Source: OCS116 sp051531935
GTDB taxonomy: Bacteria > Pseudomonadota > Alphaproteobacteria > Rhizobiales > OSC116
Direction: 5' to 3'
Assembly (NCBI GenBank): GCA_051531935.1
Contig: JAOPTR010000002.1
Location: forward strand, 186,001 to 250,000
Length of the DNA stretch: 64,000 nucleotides
The notes beneath the pieces are model-generated. The model was not told the origin of the DNA and made no database searches. It saw only the letters and a list, made by a program, of their open reading frames with translations. A program made the position numbers and the translations under genes. Position 1 is the stretch's first letter. The number at the start of each line of letters is the position of its first letter. Below are positions 25,603 to 35,075 of this stretch, one piece after another.

Positions 25603-27342
25603 ATGAAGTCACAAAGTAAATTAACTGGCGCACTTGAGAACACGCGCCAGTTCAACAATGTTGTACGTGAAGCTCTGTTTTCATGCCGAGATGCTTTTTT
25701 TGCCATAATGTCTTTTAGTTTGGTGATAAATTTGCTGATGCTAACTGGCTCGCTGTTTATGTTGCAAATATACGACCGTGTGCTGCCGAGCCGGTCGGTC
25801 TCGACTTTGATTGCACTAACTATTTTAATTGTTGTATTATATGCATTCATGGGTGTTTTAGAATTTATACGCTCGCGTATATTGGTGCGTATTGGCTTAA
25901 CTTTAGACCATAAATTAAGTCAAAATAGCTTTTCTCAGTGGTTGAAGCAGTCCATTCAGATTGGCAATAGACCTAAATATTTTCCATTGAATGATTTGAA
26001 ATCCTTAAGGCAGTTTTTGTCTGGGCCTGGGCCTATTTCTTTGTTTGATATGCCGTGGGTGCCAATATATTTGTTTATTATTTTTATGTTTCACCCTTAC
26101 CTAGGTCTATTAGCGTTAGTTGGAGCCGTAATCATATTTTCTTTGGCTTTGTTGAATGAGCTTACCACTAAAAACAGAATAAATGAGGCTAGCATTCGAG
26201 ATAGTGAAGCCAGTGGCTTTGCAAGTTTAAGTCAAAGAAACGCTGAAAGCATTACTGCAATGGGTATGGAGGCCAATATTAGAAATTATTGGCATAAATT
26301 GCATCAGAATGCCTTGTCTTTACAAACAATAGCGAGTGATAGAGCTGGTGTGTTTACTTCGCTTTCCAAAATGTTTAGAATGTTCCTGCAATCTGCGGTT
26401 TTGGCTGTAGGCGCATGGTTAGCCATTGGGCAAGAAATCACTCCAGGTACGATGATTGCTGCTTCTATTATTATGGGTAGGGCGCTTGCTCCAATTGATC
26501 AAGCTATTGGACAATGGAAAGGGTTTGTGACAGCACGGAGCGCGTATGCACAACTTAAACTACTATTTGCCATTATTCCAGATCAAGATGAGAAATTAGA
26601 GTTACCTGAGCCGCAAGCCAAGCTGCAAGTTTCTGAGCTATATGTTAGACTGCAACCGCAGAATATTGCAATTTTAGAAAATATAAACTTTTCAATAGAA
26701 CCAGGCCAAGCGTTGGGAATTATCGGCCCCAGCGCATCTGGGAAGTCTACATTGGCTAAAACTATTGTTGGCGTTGTGCAAGCAAGTGGTGGAAACATTC
26801 GACTTGATGGCGCAACATTGAGCCAATGGCATATGAATGAATTGGGTAAATATATAGGTTACTTACCGCAAAATATTGAATTGTTTAGTGGCACTGTAAA
26901 GCAAAATATAGCGCGGTTTGATTCAAGCGCAACTGATGAAGAAATTGTATTGGCAGCAAAATATGCTTTTGTGCATGATGTGATTACTAAAATGCCACAA
27001 GGCTACGAAACCGAGATTGGTGTTGCTGGTGCCTTTATATCTGGTGGACAGAAGCAACGAGTAGCAATGGCTAGAGCTTTATTTAGAAACCCAAAATTCG
27101 TGGTTTTGGATGAACCAAATGCCAATTTGGACAGCGAAGGTGATTTGGCTCTGTCCAATACTATAAAGGGCATTCGGGATCGAGGTAATATTGCCATTGT
27201 TCTTACTCATCGACCCAGCGCCATCGCGGCTGTTGATTTGTTATTGATGATTAAAGATGGTCGACAAACTGCATTTGGGCCTAAAGATGAAGTGTTGAAA
27301 AAAGTCATTCAACCTAAACCCACTCAAATTAAGGCAGTGTAA
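25603..27342 (+). CDS. Type I secretion ABC transporter (PrtD/AprD type)
   Basis: A 579-residue half-transporter that energises export of the RTX protein. The N-terminal half holds the membrane domain (LVINLLMLTGSLFMLQIYDR near residue 45, the characteristic FMLQ-x-YDRVLPSRS motif of type I exporters). The nucleotide-binding half has Walker A GPSASGKSTL, signature ISGGQKQRVAMARAL, Walker B FVVLDEPNANLD and the switch histidine in VLTHRPSA. There is no C39-like N-terminal domain, as in PrtD/AprD/RsaD proteins. It starts 15 bases after the RTX stop and overlaps the fusion-protein gene by one base. Confidence 0.95.
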   Translation: MKSQSKLTGALENTRQFNNVVREALFSCRDAFFAIMSFSLVINLLMLTGSLFMLQIYDRVLPSRSVSTLIALTILIVVLYAFMGVLEFIRSRILVRIGLTLDHKLSQNSFSQWLKQSIQIGNRPKYFPLNDLKSLRQFLSGPGPISLFDMPWVPIYLFIIFMFHPYLGLLALVGAVIIFSLALLNELTTKNRINEASIRDSEASGFASLSQRNAESITAMGMEANIRNYWHKLHQNALSLQTIASDRAGVFTSLSKMFRMFLQSAVLAVGAWLAIGQEITPGTMIAASIIMGRALAPIDQAIGQWKGFVTARSAYAQLKLLFAIIPDQDEKLELPEPQAKLQVSELYVRLQPQNIAILENINFSIEPGQALGIIGPSASGKSTLAKTIVGVVQASGGNIRLDGATLSQWHMNELGKYIGYLPQNIELFSGTVKQNIARFDSSATDEEIVLAAKYAFVHDVITKMPQGYETEIGVAGAFISGGQKQRVAMARALFRNPKFVVLDEPNANLDSEGDLALSNTIKGIRDRGNIAIVLTHRPSAIAAVDLLLMIKDGRQTAFGPKDEVLKKVIQPKPTQIKAV

Positions 27343-28670
27343 TGGCAACAATTGATCTAGGTCGTTCTCAGAATCTAAAATGCATTAACTCCTCTTATCT
27401 TCGTTATATAATTGGCGGCATTATCTCCATTTGTGTATTAGTTTTTGGAATTGGCGGCTGGGCGATATTGGCAGAAATTTCTGGTGCAGTCATTGGTCAA
27501 GGAATTTTAGTGGTAGAAGGCAAGCCAAAGATTGTTCAACACTTAGATGGTGGGCAAATAGCTGAAATATATGTTCAGAACGGAGATGTGGTTGAGGCTT
27601 CGGATATCTTGGTTAAGTTAGATGACACATCTCTAAAGGCAAATTTAGCGATTGTTAATAATAAGTTATTTGAATACTCAATTAACCGGTTAAGTCTAAT
27701 TGCTGAGCGTAACGGGGTAATAGATTTTCAAATTCCTGATAGCTTAATGAATAAGAATGAGGACATTAATGCTGACCAAATTATTGACTCTCAAAAACAA
27801 TTGCTTTCTGCTCGAACTGAGATGGAAACGGCGCAAATAGCTCAATTGAAAAAAAGAATTATTCAAAATAAAGATCTGATCAACGGACTTCAAGCTTTGC
27901 AAGCGACGAAACAGCAACAGCTTAACCTTATTAATAATGAGCTCGTATCTTTTACAAAACTTGAAAAAGATGGATATGCTACAAAGGCCCAATTACAAGC
28001 AAAAAAACGTGAAAGTTTGCAAGTTGAAGGTGAAATTGCGGAACGTTTATATGAAGTATTACGAATAGAGACTTCCAATAGTGAAACAGAAATTCAAATC
28101 ATTCAGATCAAGCAAGATCATTTGGAGAAAATATTGTCGGAACTTAAGCAAATGGATAGTCAAATTCAAGAGTTGGAGCAGCAGAAAATTACATCGCTGA
28201 ATCAATTATCTCGCGTCGAGATTACTGCACCAATTTCGGGCATAATCCATAACTCTCAACTTCACACGCGCGGAGGTGTGGTGACACCTGCCATAGAATT
28301 GATGCAAATCATTCCTCAAAATGAGAATTTAATTATTGAAACAAAATTAGACCCTGCCAATATTGATCAAGTTCATTTTGGACAATTGGCGACCGTTCGT
28401 TTGTCTGCATTTAACCAAAAAACTACTCCTGAGTTAAGCGGTGTGGTGGACAAGATTTCTGCTAATATCATTCAAGATCAAGTGACTGGCGGTGTATATT
28501 ATCAAGTGATGGTCACGATTGAACCCAGTGAACTTCTAAAGCTAGGTGGCTTAAGCCTTGTGCCAGGTATGCCTGCTGAGGTGTTCATGAAAACTCAAGA
28601 TAGAACTGTAATGAATTATTTGCTCAAACCACTAGCCGATCAGCTAAATAGAGCCTTTAGGGAAGAATGA
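27342..28670 (+). CDS. Type I secretion membrane fusion protein (HlyD family)
   Basis: A 442-residue periplasmic adaptor. One membrane anchor near residues 22-44 (YIIGGIISICVLVFGIGGWA) is followed by the biotinyl-lipoyl-like motif GKPKIVQHLDGGQIAEIYVQ. A long coiled coil (about 95-285, rich in Q, E, L and K) precedes a second half-motif RVEITAPISGIIHNSQLHTR and a C-terminal beta-barrel (PGMPAEVFMKT). It couples the ABC transporter to an outer-membrane TolC-type channel. No tolC gene lies in the window, so a chromosomal TolC is presumably used. The TAATG junction shows translational coupling with the ABC gene. Confidence 0.95.
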   Translation: MATIDLGRSQNLKCINSSYLRYIIGGIISICVLVFGIGGWAILAEISGAVIGQGILVVEGKPKIVQHLDGGQIAEIYVQNGDVVEASDILVKLDDTSLKANLAIVNNKLFEYSINRLSLIAERNGVIDFQIPDSLMNKNEDINADQIIDSQKQLLSARTEMETAQIAQLKKRIIQNKDLINGLQALQATKQQQLNLINNELVSFTKLEKDGYATKAQLQAKKRESLQVEGEIAERLYEVLRIETSNSETEIQIIQIKQDHLEKILSELKQMDSQIQELEQQKITSLNQLSRVEITAPISGIIHNSQLHTRGGVVTPAIELMQIIPQNENLIIETKLDPANIDQVHFGQLATVRLSAFNQKTTPELSGVVDKISANIIQDQVTGGVYYQVMVTIEPSELLKLGGLSLVPGMPAEVFMKTQDRTVMNYLLKPLADQLNRAFREE

Positions 28671-28804
28671 TTCTGTTGGCAAATCTAGCCGTTTTTGTAA
28701 TCGAATTAGAACTCATAATTTGTCGTTTTGGAGAAGCTCATTTTAGATTTTTCAAAAAATATCGAGCTGTCAAATTGATGTATCCGCTCGCTTCAGCTTT
28801 GCTT

Positions 28805-28988
28805 GTGAATCGGCATGCAAAAGTGACCCAATTCGATGGGTAATTGGCGTTTAAAAGTGGCCCACTTGTTTATGTTATAATCCGCGCAATTATGTACGGA
28901 GAACCGCTTGTCAGTCGACCCTGTTCTTCAAATTCAGGTGGGCAACTTCAAACGCCAATGCTGGGTCAATTTTGTATGCCAATTCTCA
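28805..28988. mobile_element. Facing IS21-like terminal repeats (deletion derivative or MITE-like element)
   Basis: The left arm has GGCATGCAAAAGTGACCCA (from 28812) and TTGGCGTTTAAAAGTGGCCCA (from 28843). The right arm is their inverted counterpart: GTGGGCAACTTCAAACGCCAA (28938-28958) and TGGGTCAATTTTGTATGCC (28962-28980). Two tandem sub-repeats at each end, with the AAAAGTGACCCA core, are typical of IS21-family ends. Only about 75 bases separate the arms, so no transposase is left. The element adjoins the truncated start of the IS3-type pseudogene. Confidence 0.6.
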
Positions 28989-29764
28989 CGCATTCCCGAT
29001 GATATTAGAGAACAAATTATTAAGTTGGCACTTAATAAACCAATTATGTCACCACGGGAGTTGGCCGTTCATTTTACAGATACGAACAATATTTTGTGTC
29101 TGAAAGCTCGGTATATCGGCTATTAAAATCACGTAATTTGATTACCAGCCCTGCATATATTGTTATGAAAGTAGCTAATGAGTTTAAAGACAAAACCACT
29201 GCCATAAACCAATTATGGCAAACTGATTTTACTTACTTAAAAATCATTGGTTCTGGCTGGGTGTATTTATCAGCCATTCTTGATGATTACTCACTTTACA
29301 TAGTTTCGGAGAAACTATGTTCAACAATGAAGAGCCGAGATGCAACAGACACAATTGAACTCGCCTTACAAGGCTCTGGTTGCGATAAGCCGCATAACAA
29401 ACAAAAACCGAGATTGTTATCTGATAATGGCGCTAGTTATGTCTCATCTGAATTTGCAAACTACTTAGATGACAAAAACATCAAGCACACACGTGGCGCA
29501 CCATATCACCCTCAAACACAGGGTAAGATTGAAAGGTGGCCAGACACTGAAAAACAAGATGTTGCTAAACCATTACACTTACCTGGCGATTTAGAAAACC
29601 AGATTACAGATTTTGTTGAGCAATACAACAACCACAGATACCATGAAAGCATCAACAATCTAACACCTGCTGATGTTTACTTTGGCTGTGGGCAGGAAAT
29701 ATTAAACTTGAGAGAAAGGATAAAACCAAAACAATTCAAAAAAGAAGATTGCAACATCAAATGA
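28987..29764 (+). pseudogene. IS3-family transposase (DDE, rve) pseudogene
   Basis: An N-terminal part in one frame (RIPDDIREQIIKLALNKPI, SPRELAVHFTDT) continues after a one-base frameshift near 29085 in another (YFVSESSVYRLLKSRNLIT). The DDE motifs are visible: LWQTDFTYLKIIG, PRLLSDNGASYVS and HPQTQGKIERW. Just after the Glu the sequence is scrambled (PDTEKQDVAKPLH where relatives keep HQTLKNRI...) before LPGDLENQITDFVEQYNNHR resumes. Truncated at the start beside the IS21-like repeat. It cannot make active transposase. Confidence 0.85.
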
Positions 29765-29820
29765 ATGCTGCATAATTAAACAACAAAGATGAACAAAACT
29801 CTAGCTTAGTTCAAACATCC

Positions 29821-30215
29821 ATTTGCCTCAAAGTATTTGAAGACAAACAGTTTTATACGCGCGTTCATTTACATTTTGGTCGCAAAATATTCAACTATTG
29901 CATCCGTTTTTTTTTGGGGGGGGGCGTGAGGAATTCATTGGACGAGAAGCCTATGAGTATTTCCCATCGGGTAAAGTATTCAGATACATCAGATGGGATA
30001 GATGTGATTTTGGCGCCAAAAATTGACAAGTGTTTGTATTAAAGGCGGGTGACGAAAACACAATAATGCACTCTCTAATTGGTATAGAACCTAGCGCGGA
30101 AGTGTTGCTCGATATATCTGGGCGTGAACGTGTTTGTCGATTTTTTACAGCCATTGACCAAATTGAACGGCTTAAAATCAACTGTGCCGATGTTGCGCCT
30201 TGGTATTGGATTTAA
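29821..30215 (+). pseudogene. DUF2840 protein pseudogene (conjugative element marker)
   Basis: Pieces in two frames match the DUF2840 family found beside traF in ICEs of alphaproteobacteria: TRVHLHFGRKIFNYCIR, then YFPSGKVFRYIRWDRCDFGA, then VFVLKAGDENT and EPSAEVLLDISGRERVCRFF, ending LKINCADVAPWYW. A frameshift lies at a tract of nine T and nine G residues (29907-29924), and a TGA at 30024 interrupts the second frame where relatives have a coding residue. The gene is followed by the traF remnant, its usual neighbour. Confidence 0.7.
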
Positions 30216-30303
30216 ACAAATTCACGGTTGAACTCTGCACTTGATCCACTCGTTTACACGCAAAAAAAGCATGAGACTTGGTTACTAGAGCGGGAGGTGC
30301 AAT

Positions 30304-30810
30304 GTGACGAATTCCGTTAAAGTTGTTGGCATCACCTTGGGTGCAACTGCTCTTAGTGCTTTGCCTATTTGGATGAACTTCTCGACTAAGTTGGTCTATA
30401 ACTCATTCGCCAGCGCACCTACTGGTTATTATTGGGTGACTGAATTTGATAGCGATTCCGGGTCAAAAATTGGTTCACATGTGATCATCCCAACGCCAGC
30501 TCAATACAGGTTGATGGCTGCCAAAACGCCATTATTTACCTATCAATGTACCACTTATAAAGAAGGTTGTCGCGATCTCAGGAGATGAAATTTGTCGCCA
30601 ACATCAGACGGTTTTCATCAATGGTAAGCCCGTAGCCGTAGCACTAATTGTAGATAAAAAAGGTCGCAAGTTGCCCGCATGGATGGCTGCTTTGCCCTCA
30701 ATAATGATGAATTCTTTGCTTTGATGGATGTCAAAGACAGTTTTGATGGTCGATATTTCGGAGTATTGAAGACAGAAAAAATCATTGGTACAGCCATTTC
30801 CATTTGGTAA
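30304..30810 (+). pseudogene. Conjugal transfer signal peptidase TraF (S26) pseudogene
   Basis: The first frame has an N-terminal membrane segment and LVYNSFASAPTGYYWV, the serine-containing box of TraF-type S26 peptidases. After a frameshift near 30530 the second frame reads NVPLIKKVVAISGDEICRQH (the Lys box) and INGKPVAVALIVDKKGRKLP. After another shift near 30695 the third has MDVKDSFDGRYFGVLKTEK and ends at 30810. All expected boxes are in order, but at least two frameshifts disable the gene. In intact ICEs this protease matures the pilin. Confidence 0.75.
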
Positions 30811-31075
30811 CGCTTGGCGAATGTGCGGAAGAGTGAGGTTTGGTGGTAGAAGGAGGGAAAGAGACTCAGGTGGGAGGGTATAGGGCGGAAGGCGAGATAA
30901 AAGAAACTTGGGCTCTTGCCCATGAGTTTCGGTCTGCACATCTTTTTTAGAAGCCCCCAATGGATTCTCGAAATGGTTGGAGGCTCTGAATAAGTCATTG
31001 AATTTGTTCAATACGATGCGCCCACCTAAAGATAAACCTTATATTATTCAGATATTTAAGTGATTGGAGTGTTTT
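30811..31075. other. Spacer between traF and relaxase remnants
   Basis: About 265 bases where related elements usually carry another small gene such as a lytic transglycosylase. A short plus-strand frame (EIKETWALAHEFRSAHLF) is present but I cannot match it to a family. Long frames on the minus strand here are not supported by any motif. Confidence 0.35.
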
Positions 31076-31855
31076 ATGGCAAGTGGCAAAGACAATAGCT
31101 TTAAGCCCGGACTTGGCCGTATCGGTAATGTCGGCAAAAGTTCAGGCAAATGATATGTTAAACGTGTCCTGAATGCCATCGGCAAGCGCAAATCTAATTT
31201 CCCCCGTTCAAAATCAAAATATGGTTTTACAGGACGGAATATTGGTCAAGGTTATTATGCCTCAACCTTCAAAGAAAAAAGTTCGGCCACGAGGTTCAGG
31301 CAAAGGCGCGTGGTTATCAAAGCACGCTTTGTTAAAATGGCAGGGTCTGGGTTTCGGAAAGCACAAGCGAATCTAGGTTATTTACAACGTGATGGCGTGT
31401 CAAAAGATGGTGAAGATGGCAAGCTTTATAATGCCGAGCTTGACGATGTTGACGGCAAAGAATTTTTGAATGAAGCGAAAGATGATCGTCACCAGTTTCG
31501 TTTATTGTGTCGCCAGAAGATGCCACCGAGCTAGTTGAACTGAAAACATATACCCGCGATTTAATGCAGCAGATGGAAAAGGATTTAGGCACTAAGCTGG
31601 ATTGGGTGGCGGTCGATCATTACAATACTGACCATCCGCACATTCACATCATTGTTCGCGGCACTGACGATAAGGGTAAGGATTTAATCATCGCCCGTGA
31701 TTATATGTCATCTGGATTTAGAGATAGAGCTGCTGATTTGATGACTGATGAAGTAGGCCCGAGGTAAGACCAAGAAATTGTGATGGCCTTACGAAAAGAG
31801 GTTAGCCAGAACCGATTCACAACCCTTGACCGCAAGCTGGTCGAAATTTCGGATG
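31076..31855 (+). pseudogene. DUF3363 relaxase (VirD2-like) pseudogene
   Basis: Starts MASGKDNSFKPGLGRIGN and reads KARFVKMAGSGFRKAQANLG, YLQRDGVSKDGEDGKLYNAE, then after a one-base shift near 31500 EDATELVELKTYTRDLMQQM and WVAVDHYNTDHPHIHIIVRG, the histidine motif of this relaxase family. There is a TGA at codon 26 and a stop after MTDEVGPR; homology ends near EVSQNRFTTLDRKLVE, so the large C-terminal part is deleted. In intact ICEs the protein nicks the transfer origin. Clearly dead. Confidence 0.8.
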
Positions 31856-32397
31856 TGCAAATAAAAATGTACCCAACCTCGAATCTTTGGCAAATTTATT
31901 GACTAATTGTGCAGTATTAATTTGGTTTTGAAAATTGGTTTTTGTATTATTGTTGTCTTAGCTTATCTTTTTAGATTAATAATTTCAAATCATTGTAGAA
32001 ATTAAATTAGCAGAAGTTGTTCTTTGCTTGAGGCCAGAGTGATGCCTAACAAACTCAAAACTTGATCTTGTAATCTACTAAATTAAATGAAACCATTGAA
32101 ATGAGATACTGTTTATTAGTCGAATTAGCTCAAAATTTACTTTTTTAATGGTTATTGAAACGCATATTGGTTTTTTAGGATATTTTTTTTAATTAATTAC
32201 TATATTATTTACCCACAATTTTGTTATTTTGGATGAAGTTTTATTCATTGCTGTTCAAAATTTATATGGCATGATGTAAGTTCATGATATTAATATAATC
32301 AATATGTTAGTGTTAAAAATTCATTGACGAACTGCTGGAAATATACTTTCTATTGGGGGTGGCATGGGACATTTCTCATGCTTAGAAAAGTGAATAA
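31856..32397. other. Non-coding AT-rich stretch
   Basis: About 540 bases between the relaxase and traG remnants. No recognisable protein fragment on either strand. Probably the remains of the deleted relaxase C-terminus region after extensive decay. Confidence 0.4.
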
Positions 32398-33008
32398 ATG
32401 ACCCCGACAAAATTCCTATTTGGTCAAATTATACTGGTGTTTCTTGTCGTGTTTCTCACTATGTGGGCGGCAACTCAATAGGCAACAGGTATGCTTGGGC
32501 ATCAGGAAGGTCTACTCACGGGATTGATCCGATTGCCTGGGACGGTTATAACACAGGTCACAACACCTGTTTTGACACCGTAACTGGCAAGCATTTACTC
32601 ATACCACAAGATAATTAATTGCTAGGGAAATATGATTCAAAGGTTAGCTTTGGTCAGTCTAGAGCGCTTGTTGTTTGGCAGCGGTTGATTTTACCGAATG
32701 GCCTTTCGGTAGTTATCGACAATCTGCCTGCGACCGATCAAGCTGGCTTTGCAGGGCTTGAAGATGAGGTTGATTTCCATACTTGGACTCTAATCTTAGG
32801 TATTTCTTTATCTATATTATTGAGCGTTGGAGCAGATCTTGCGTTTAATGGAGAGAGTGACATTGAGCAAGCCATTCAAGGCGGTTCTGAAAAGAATATT
32901 AATCGAGCAGGTCAAAAGCTGGTTGAACGACAAATTTATGTTCAACCTACCATTAAGATACGGTCTGGCTATCCACAACGCATCATTGTCATAAAGACAT
33001 TATTCTAA
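32398..33008 (+). pseudogene. traG-trbI fusion remnant of a conjugation operon
   Basis: From the ATG at 32398 the frame reads MTPTKFLFGQIILVFLVVFL, the start of the coupling protein TraG, through a TAG at 32479 and then GMLGHQ. Almost at once the sequence becomes the C-terminal half of TrbI (VirB10-like): GLLTGLIRLPGTVITQVTTP, GKHLLIPQ, GKYDSKVSFGQSRALVVWQR, IDNLPATDQAGFAGLEDEVD, GQKLVERQIYVQPTIKIRSG, ending at 33008. Frameshifts and stops separate the parts. The join implies deletion of everything normally between traG and trbI (trbB to trbG), more than 8 kb in typical elements. Confidence 0.75.
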
Positions 33009-33033
33009 AACCATATAAATGAAAGAGTTAAAA

Positions 33034-33246
33034 ATGGCCTTGAAATTATCTAAATTACCCAAACGCACTCCCGTTAAAATCAAAATTGTGTTCGATCCCA
33101 AAACCCACAGTTCGATGGTTGATTGTGCTCAAATTTATGAGGAAACGTATGTCAGTAAAGAAAATATTAAAGAGCTGAATCCATTTATGATTGCAGCTTT
33201 TCTGGATATCGATCATGCGTTTAAAAAAGCTCGAAAATTTCAGTAA
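33034..33246 (+). CDS. DUF2274 protein (conjugation-operon companion)
   Basis: A 70-residue protein, MALKLSKLPKRTPVKIKIVF to HAFKKARKFQ, matching the short DUF2274 family (K-L-x-x-L-P-x-x-x-P-V-K at the start and MI...F...D-x-x-F-x-x-A at the end), which sits directly after trbI in alphaproteobacterial ICEs. It is full length and has no stops, unlike every other conjugation gene here. It lies 25 bases after the trbI remnant. Without a transfer apparatus it is probably idle, though it may simply have escaped mutation because it is short. Confidence 0.7.
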   Translation: MALKLSKLPKRTPVKIKIVFDPKTHSSMVDCAQIYEETYVSKENIKELNPFMIAAFLDIDHAFKKARKFQ

Positions 33247-33356
33247 AACCACGTCAAAGAGGTTTAATTCTTCCAAATCAAATATAATTGTCGCTAAAAT
33301 TTATTAGTTGAAGGCATGGTAATACGATAAAATTACGCAGACGTAGAGAAAGGAGG

Positions 33357-33602
33357 ATGCTTGTTGGCCCATTCAAGAAAATTATTGCTACGCCCGAAAA
33401 TGTAGAACAGTCTATGCGTTTTATCGCTGGTTATATTCATGTTTGTAAAAACGCGGAAAGAAAAGAAAGATATAAAATTATACTCTTTGATTTAGAGAAA
33501 GAAAGAGTCAAATTAATAGCCAAAATTAAAGAAGAAAAAAATAGAGAAAAAATATTAGAAGAATTGATTTCAAAACATTCAATCCAAATTAGTAAAAATT
33601 AG
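33357..33602 (+). CDS. Small charged protein, unknown
   Basis: An 81-residue frame, MLVGPFKKIIATPENVEQSM, ending in a highly charged helix (RYKIILFDLEKERVKLIAKI, then EEKNREKILEELI). An AGGAGG abuts the ATG with no spacer, so the true start may differ. The C-terminus overlaps the end of the integrase gene by 24 bases on the opposite strand. No family recognised. It could be a real small island gene. Confidence 0.45.
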   Translation: MLVGPFKKIIATPENVEQSMRFIAGYIHVCKNAERKERYKIILFDLEKERVKLIAKIKEEKNREKILEELISKHSIQISKN

Positions 33603-34922
33603 AGGATTAAAACCAATTTCAATTTTCTTCATCTTTTCATATCTAAACTTCATATTTCCACCGTCACCATAGTTCGGCTTATTGATACTATGGCCTAATA
33701 TACCTCTTCTAAATTCATCTTCAATATCTGCTACTTCCATTCTGTCCATAATTGCATGTCTAAAACTATAGAAACTGTGATTTAGTGTCGGTAAAAACTC
33801 GTTACTTCTAAGGAACTTGTTAATTGTAGCCGATAGTTGAGTTTCTTTAAATTTATACCGTTTAGCGCCATTGGGTATTAGCTTCATGGCTTCCAATGCA
33901 ACTCCAACTAACGGTATAGTTCTATTGCTACTCCGTGTTTTGAGCTTTCGACCTGGCATATCTTTGATTTCTAAATATGGGTATTCTTCGTCCAAATGTA
34001 TGTTAGATTCTTCTAAGCCACAAATTTCACTAGGGCGGCACCCCGTATCAGCGCACACATACATAATCATTCTCGCCTCAAAATTAAGGTTCTGAATATT
34101 AAGAGATTGATAGATTTTCTGTATTTCTATTAAATCAAACGCTGGACGTTGGTTAACATCGATATTCTTAAAACGTAAGTTACGAAACGGATTTGGTCGA
34201 TCTTCATCGCCATAATAATTATAATATTCTGCATATATCTTTTTCAAATTTCCTATGTCTTTTTGAGCAGTTCCAGGAGCCATTAGTTGCCCGCTCTTAC
34301 CCGTAATGCGCTGCATCCACCAATCAAAGAAATTAATGGCGTAGCGTCTTGTTAGAGTATCTATAGGCAAGTCACCTGTTAACTTGATAAAGTTGTCAAT
34401 AGCGCGTGATTTGGCTTTTTTTCAAACACGAATCTGATCTTTAGTTTTGTTTTCCTGATCTTGTATGGCTATTTTCTCGATATAAATTTTAAACACCTGA
34501 GAAATCGTGTTTCTGGGCCTTTTGGGAACTCCGAGAAGAGTTTTTGAATCTATATGATTTTCGGGAATGTTATTAGTTTCTAATTGCGTAATACGCGTTA
34601 CCAATTCATCAATTTTAGCTTTTTCAGCTAAGTTTTGGGCAGGTATGTAATCAACGCTAAGAAGTTTTGCTCGCTCCATCGCATTTTCAAAATTAAACTT
34701 ATTTTCAATATCATCACCTTCGACAAGAAGGCTGTTCCAATAACCATTGGTCAAAGAAACCATTTCATCACGCTTTTTTCGCGCAAGATGAATGTCTTGA
34801 GTTTTTAAAGTTGATGAAATTATTTTACGACCATCAAACTCTCGAACATTCATCGGGACAGTTCTTTGGAAATAGTAATTATGGCCTTTTCTTAAAACCA
34901 AATATTTATCAATATCGCTCAT
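33579..34922 (-). pseudogene. Tyrosine integrase interrupted by one in-frame TGA
   Basis: An N-terminal part (MSDIDKYLVLRKGHNYYFQR onward) stops at 34422-34424 (TGA), and the same frame continues KKAKSRAIDNFIKLTGDLPI and FFDWWMQRITGKSG to 33579. Relatives have Trp at the stop position (R-V-W-K-x), so one TGG-to-TGA change explains it. The catalytic part is otherwise intact: Arg in TGCRPSEICGL, SFRHAI, ILGHS, and Tyr in NYGDGG. Full length would be about 447 residues. It adjoins tRNA-Ser, which it targeted. As written the integrase is truncated before the catalytic domain; an internal TTG at 34370 could give a catalytic fragment only. Confidence 0.88.
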
Positions 34923-34942
34923 AATTTGACACTCAGATTATT

Positions 34943-34981
34943 AAAACCTATGTCATAAACTATATCAAAACCTATGTAACT
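34943..34981 (+). repeat. Candidate integrase arm-type sites, right end
   Basis: AAAACCTATGT at 34943-34953 and AAAACCTATGTAACT at 34967-34981, 24 bases apart, between the integrase start codon and tRNA-Ser. The second is identical to 12463-12477 near the left island end. Repeats of this kind beside an att core are typical integrase arm sites. They may also lie in the integrase promoter and couple binding to expression. Confidence 0.5.
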
Positions 34982-35075
34982 TTCAAGAAAACACTAAAAA
35001 TTGCAATGCAATTAAATTACAAAAACCATATTATCTCTTTGAAAACAGTATGTTGTATCTTTGTCAACTGAGAGA

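Noticed and set aside
30604..31011. Two long overlapping minus-strand frames over the traF remnant
   Set aside because: They are antisense to recognisable TraF sequence, have unbiased low-complexity composition and no start signals.
29821..34424. In-frame TGA codons at Trp positions as evidence of UGA recoding
   Set aside because: Neighbouring intact genes end in TGA (for example at 4468 and 61210), and the island genes also carry TAG, TAA and frameshifts, so ordinary pseudogene decay explains them.
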